A DNA stretch of 64,000 bases from an uncultured Nitrospira sp. (GTDB taxonomy: Bacteria; Nitrospirota; Nitrospiria; Nitrospirales; Nitrospiraceae), in NCBI GenBank assembly GCA_902500805.1, contig CABVSA010000007.1, positions 1-64,000 on the forward strand. Direction: 5' to 3'. Both the position numbers and the translations under genes were made by a program. Of this stretch, positions 62,346-64,000 are shown piece after piece (within the stretch, counting starts at the first letter, position 1; the number at the start of each line of letters is the position of its first letter). A model generated the notes under the pieces. The model ran no database searches. It saw only the letters and a program-made list of their open reading frames with translations, and was not told where the DNA came from.

Positions 62346-63011
62346 ATGCAGGGGTTTTCTTACATTGGATCGCAACTTGTCGACTTATGCTCAGCCTTGC
62401 TCTTGTTGACCTGTTTCGCGATTGTGGCACAACGGCGGCTCTCAGCCTGCGTTGACCTGTTCGCACTGCAGTCATCCTTTCTCGTCGTCACTGCGGCACT
62501 GGTCGCTTATTTGACCGGGAACCCACACATCTATATTGCGGCGGGGCTGACTGGTGCCATTAAAGTGATCATCATTCCTCGGGTCCTCAAGAAAGTCATC
62601 GATCACCTCAACGTCAAACGGGAACTGGTGATGCACGTCAACGTGCCAACTGGACTGCTAATTTGTGGTGGACTGGTTATGTTGGCCTTTTTCATCGCAC
62701 AGCCGATCATTCCGCTGGGAAACTTACTCACGCGGGATTCTTTAGCAATTGCCCTCGCGATCGTACTCATTGGATTGTTTACGATGATCGCAAGACAAAA
62801 GGCGGTCTCCCAACTGGTGGGCTTTCTCGTCCTGGAAAACGGACTGTTTCTGGGCGCGACCGCCGCGACCTATGGCATGCCGTTGGTCGTCGAACTCGGT
62901 GTGTTCTTTGATGTGCTCATTGCCACATTGATTGCAGGAATCTATACGAATCGCTTGCAGGATGCATTCGACAGTGTGGATACAGACCGACTCACCGTTC
63001 TGAAAGAATAG
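62346..63011 (+). CDS. hyfE: Hydrogenase-4 component E-like membrane subunit
   Basis: The 221-residue protein has about six to seven helices and the HyfE pattern: LLLLTCFAIVAQRRLSACVDLFALQSSFLVVTAAL, a positively charged loop PRVLKKVIDHLNVKRE, and SQLVGFLVLENGLFLGATAATYGMPLVVELGVFFDVLIATLIAGI. It corresponds to NuoK extended by extra helices. It lies between hyfC and hyfF with short gaps; a hyfD gene is absent at this point. Confidence 0.92.
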   Translation: MQGFSYIGSQLVDLCSALLLLTCFAIVAQRRLSACVDLFALQSSFLVVTAALVAYLTGNPHIYIAAGLTGAIKVIIIPRVLKKVIDHLNVKRELVMHVNVPTGLLICGGLVMLAFFIAQPIIPLGNLLTRDSLAIALAIVLIGLFTMIARQKAVSQLVGFLVLENGLFLGATAATYGMPLVVELGVFFDVLIATLIAGIYTNRLQDAFDSVDTDRLTVLKE

Positions 63012-63022
63012 CCGAGGTCGTC

Positions 63023-64000
63023 GTGACAATCGCAGTCGTGGTTTTATTGAGTGCCCCGCTGCTCGCAGGAGGGCTGAGTCTGGTCGTCCACCGCTCTACA
63101 TGGCTCCACGGGATCAATCTCGCGAGTATAGGCGCTCTCGTCACCGCAGAAACCGTGCTCACCCACACTGTGTTGAGCGATGGTCCCGTCACGGCTTTGG
63201 GCGAGTTAGTCTATCTCGACGCGTTGTCGACCTTTATTCTCTTCATTATCGGCGTAGTGGGGCTGGCGTGTTCCTTCTATATGCGTTCGTACATGGACGA
63301 GCAAGTCGCCCGCGGCGTTATTGCGCCGTCACAACTGAACCAGTTCTTTTTTCTTTTCCACATGTTTGTGCTTACGATGGTGATCGCAACCATTGCCAAC
63401 AGTGTTGGGATCCAGTGGGTGGCGATTGAAGCGACGACGCTCGCAACCACCTTTCTCATTGCTTTTTGGAAGCGACGAGAGTCGCTGGAAGCTGGGTGGA
63501 AATACCTCATTCTGTGTTCAGTCGGCATTTCACTCGCCTTGTTTGGTGTCGTGCTGCTGTATTACTCGTCACTCCATGTGCTGAGCGATGCCAGTCAAGG
63601 ATTGAACGTGACGGCGCTCCTACCTGTAGCTGATCGACTCAATCCCCAAGTTCTTAAGTTAGCATTCATCTTCATCCTGGTGGGATATGGCACCAAGGTG
63701 GGACTCGTCCCGATGCATAGTTGGCTGCCGGATGCCTACACCGAGGCCCCGGCGCCGGTAGTCGCCATGCTCGCTGGTGTCCTCGAAGTGGTGGCGGCCT
63801 ATGCCATCCTGAGGGTGAGAGTCATTGTTGATCACGCCGTTCCGTTTGCCTTCGCTGGTGAGTTGTTAACATTGCTTGGCTTTGCCTCATTGGTGACGGC
63901 AGCGTTCTTCATCCTCACCCAGCACAACTATAAGCGGCTGTTTGCCTATTCCAGCATCGAGCACATGGGGGTCGCCATGATCGGGTTTGGGATTGGGGGA
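63023..64000 (+). CDS. hyfF: Hydrogenase-4 component F-like membrane subunit, cut by the window edge
   Basis: The visible 326 codons from a GTG at 63023 (GAGG upstream) encode an antiporter-like subunit related to NuoM/NuoN. Motifs seen are NSVGIQWVAIEATTLATTFLIAF with the conserved Glu, LVGYGTKVGLVPMHSWLPDAYTEAPAPVVAMLAGVLEVVAAY, and KRLFAYSSIEHMGV near the edge. HyfF proteins are about 500-530 residues, so a third is missing to the right. Catalytic subunits (HyfG/HyfI-like) would be expected beyond the edge but cannot be seen. Confidence 0.92.
   Translation, partial: MTIAVVVLLSAPLLAGGLSLVVHRSTWLHGINLASIGALVTAETVLTHTVLSDGPVTALGELVYLDALSTFILFIIGVVGLACSFYMRSYMDEQVARGVIAPSQLNQFFFLFHMFVLTMVIATIANSVGIQWVAIEATTLATTFLIAFWKRRESLEAGWKYLILCSVGISLALFGVVLLYYSSLHVLSDASQGLNVTALLPVADRLNPQVLKLAFIFILVGYGTKVGLVPMHSWLPDAYTEAPAPVVAMLAGVLEVVAAYAILRVRVIVDHAVPFAFAGELLTLLGFASLVTAAFFILTQHNYKRLFAYSSIEHMGVAMIGFGIGG

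Overview
The window is a chromosomal stretch of moderately high GC with dense genes on both strands. It suggests a Nitrospira-like bacterium (phylum Nitrospirota). That assignment is an inference from the overall gene set: a homodimeric-type pyruvate dehydrogenase, a hydrogenase-4-like membrane module, and many small glycine-zipper, PilZ-like and lipoprotein genes. No rRNA, tRNA, CRISPR array, prophage or intact insertion sequence was recognised.

Layout, left to right. 1-4.5 kb: a truncated sodium:solute symporter, a PilZ-like protein, DNA polymerase IV, a tandem pair of two-helix membrane proteins and a DUF1059 protein. 4.5-8 kb, plus strand: a lipoprotein, a methyltransferase, a TfoX-like protein, a DUF488 gene broken in its signature motif, and an HTH-ATPase-STAS-like regulator preceded by three TTGACAAT repeats. 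8.2-13.3 kb, minus strand: a tightly packed RidA / DNA glycosylase / ferredoxin-metallo-beta-lactamase / BT1-like transporter unit, then an SDR and a nitroreductase. 13.3-19 kb: a complete tripartite RND efflux pump. 19-20.5 kb: a STAS protein, a zinc-ribbon protein and a secreted protein.

20.8-28.5 kb, minus strand: a p-cresol-type oxidation cluster. It holds a p-cresol methylhydroxylase flavoprotein, its cytochrome, a Tat-exported protein between them, an aryl-alcohol dehydrogenase, and an aldehyde dehydrogenase interrupted by one in-frame TGA just before its catalytic cysteine. An FMN reductase, a cytochrome c and a DoxX protein lie upstream. 28.8-32.5 kb: a TetR-MFP-ABC-permease efflux operon with a clear operator. 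33-43 kb: a sigma-54 activator, a CDGSH protein, a CPA2 antiporter, and a run of small-molecule and redox genes (VOC proteins, SDR, histidine phosphatase, FrnE, pirin, NmrA). 43.4-46.2 kb: two paralogous glycine-zipper lipoproteins, DUF167 and a NorQ/CbbQ-type AAA+ ATPase without a visible VWA partner. 46.7-52.9 kb, plus strand: aceE, E2, E3 and a lipoate ligase-like gene, a self-contained pyruvate dehydrogenase locus. 53.3-59.2 kb: a zinc-ribbon protein, a histidine kinase/NtrC-type regulator pair and many small ORFs, including a lipoprotein split by an in-frame TGA. 59.4-64 kb: hyfB-hyfC-hyfE-hyfF-like membrane subunits running off the right edge.

The most notable signal is three otherwise well-conserved genes (DUF488, aldehyde dehydrogenase, DUF4398-like lipoprotein), each with a single in-frame stop in the uninterrupted reading frame. 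Also worth following are the p-cresol pathway with its broken last step, the one-polypeptide HTH/ATPase/STAS regulator with its repeat array, and the Hyf-like complex lacking a hyfD gene.
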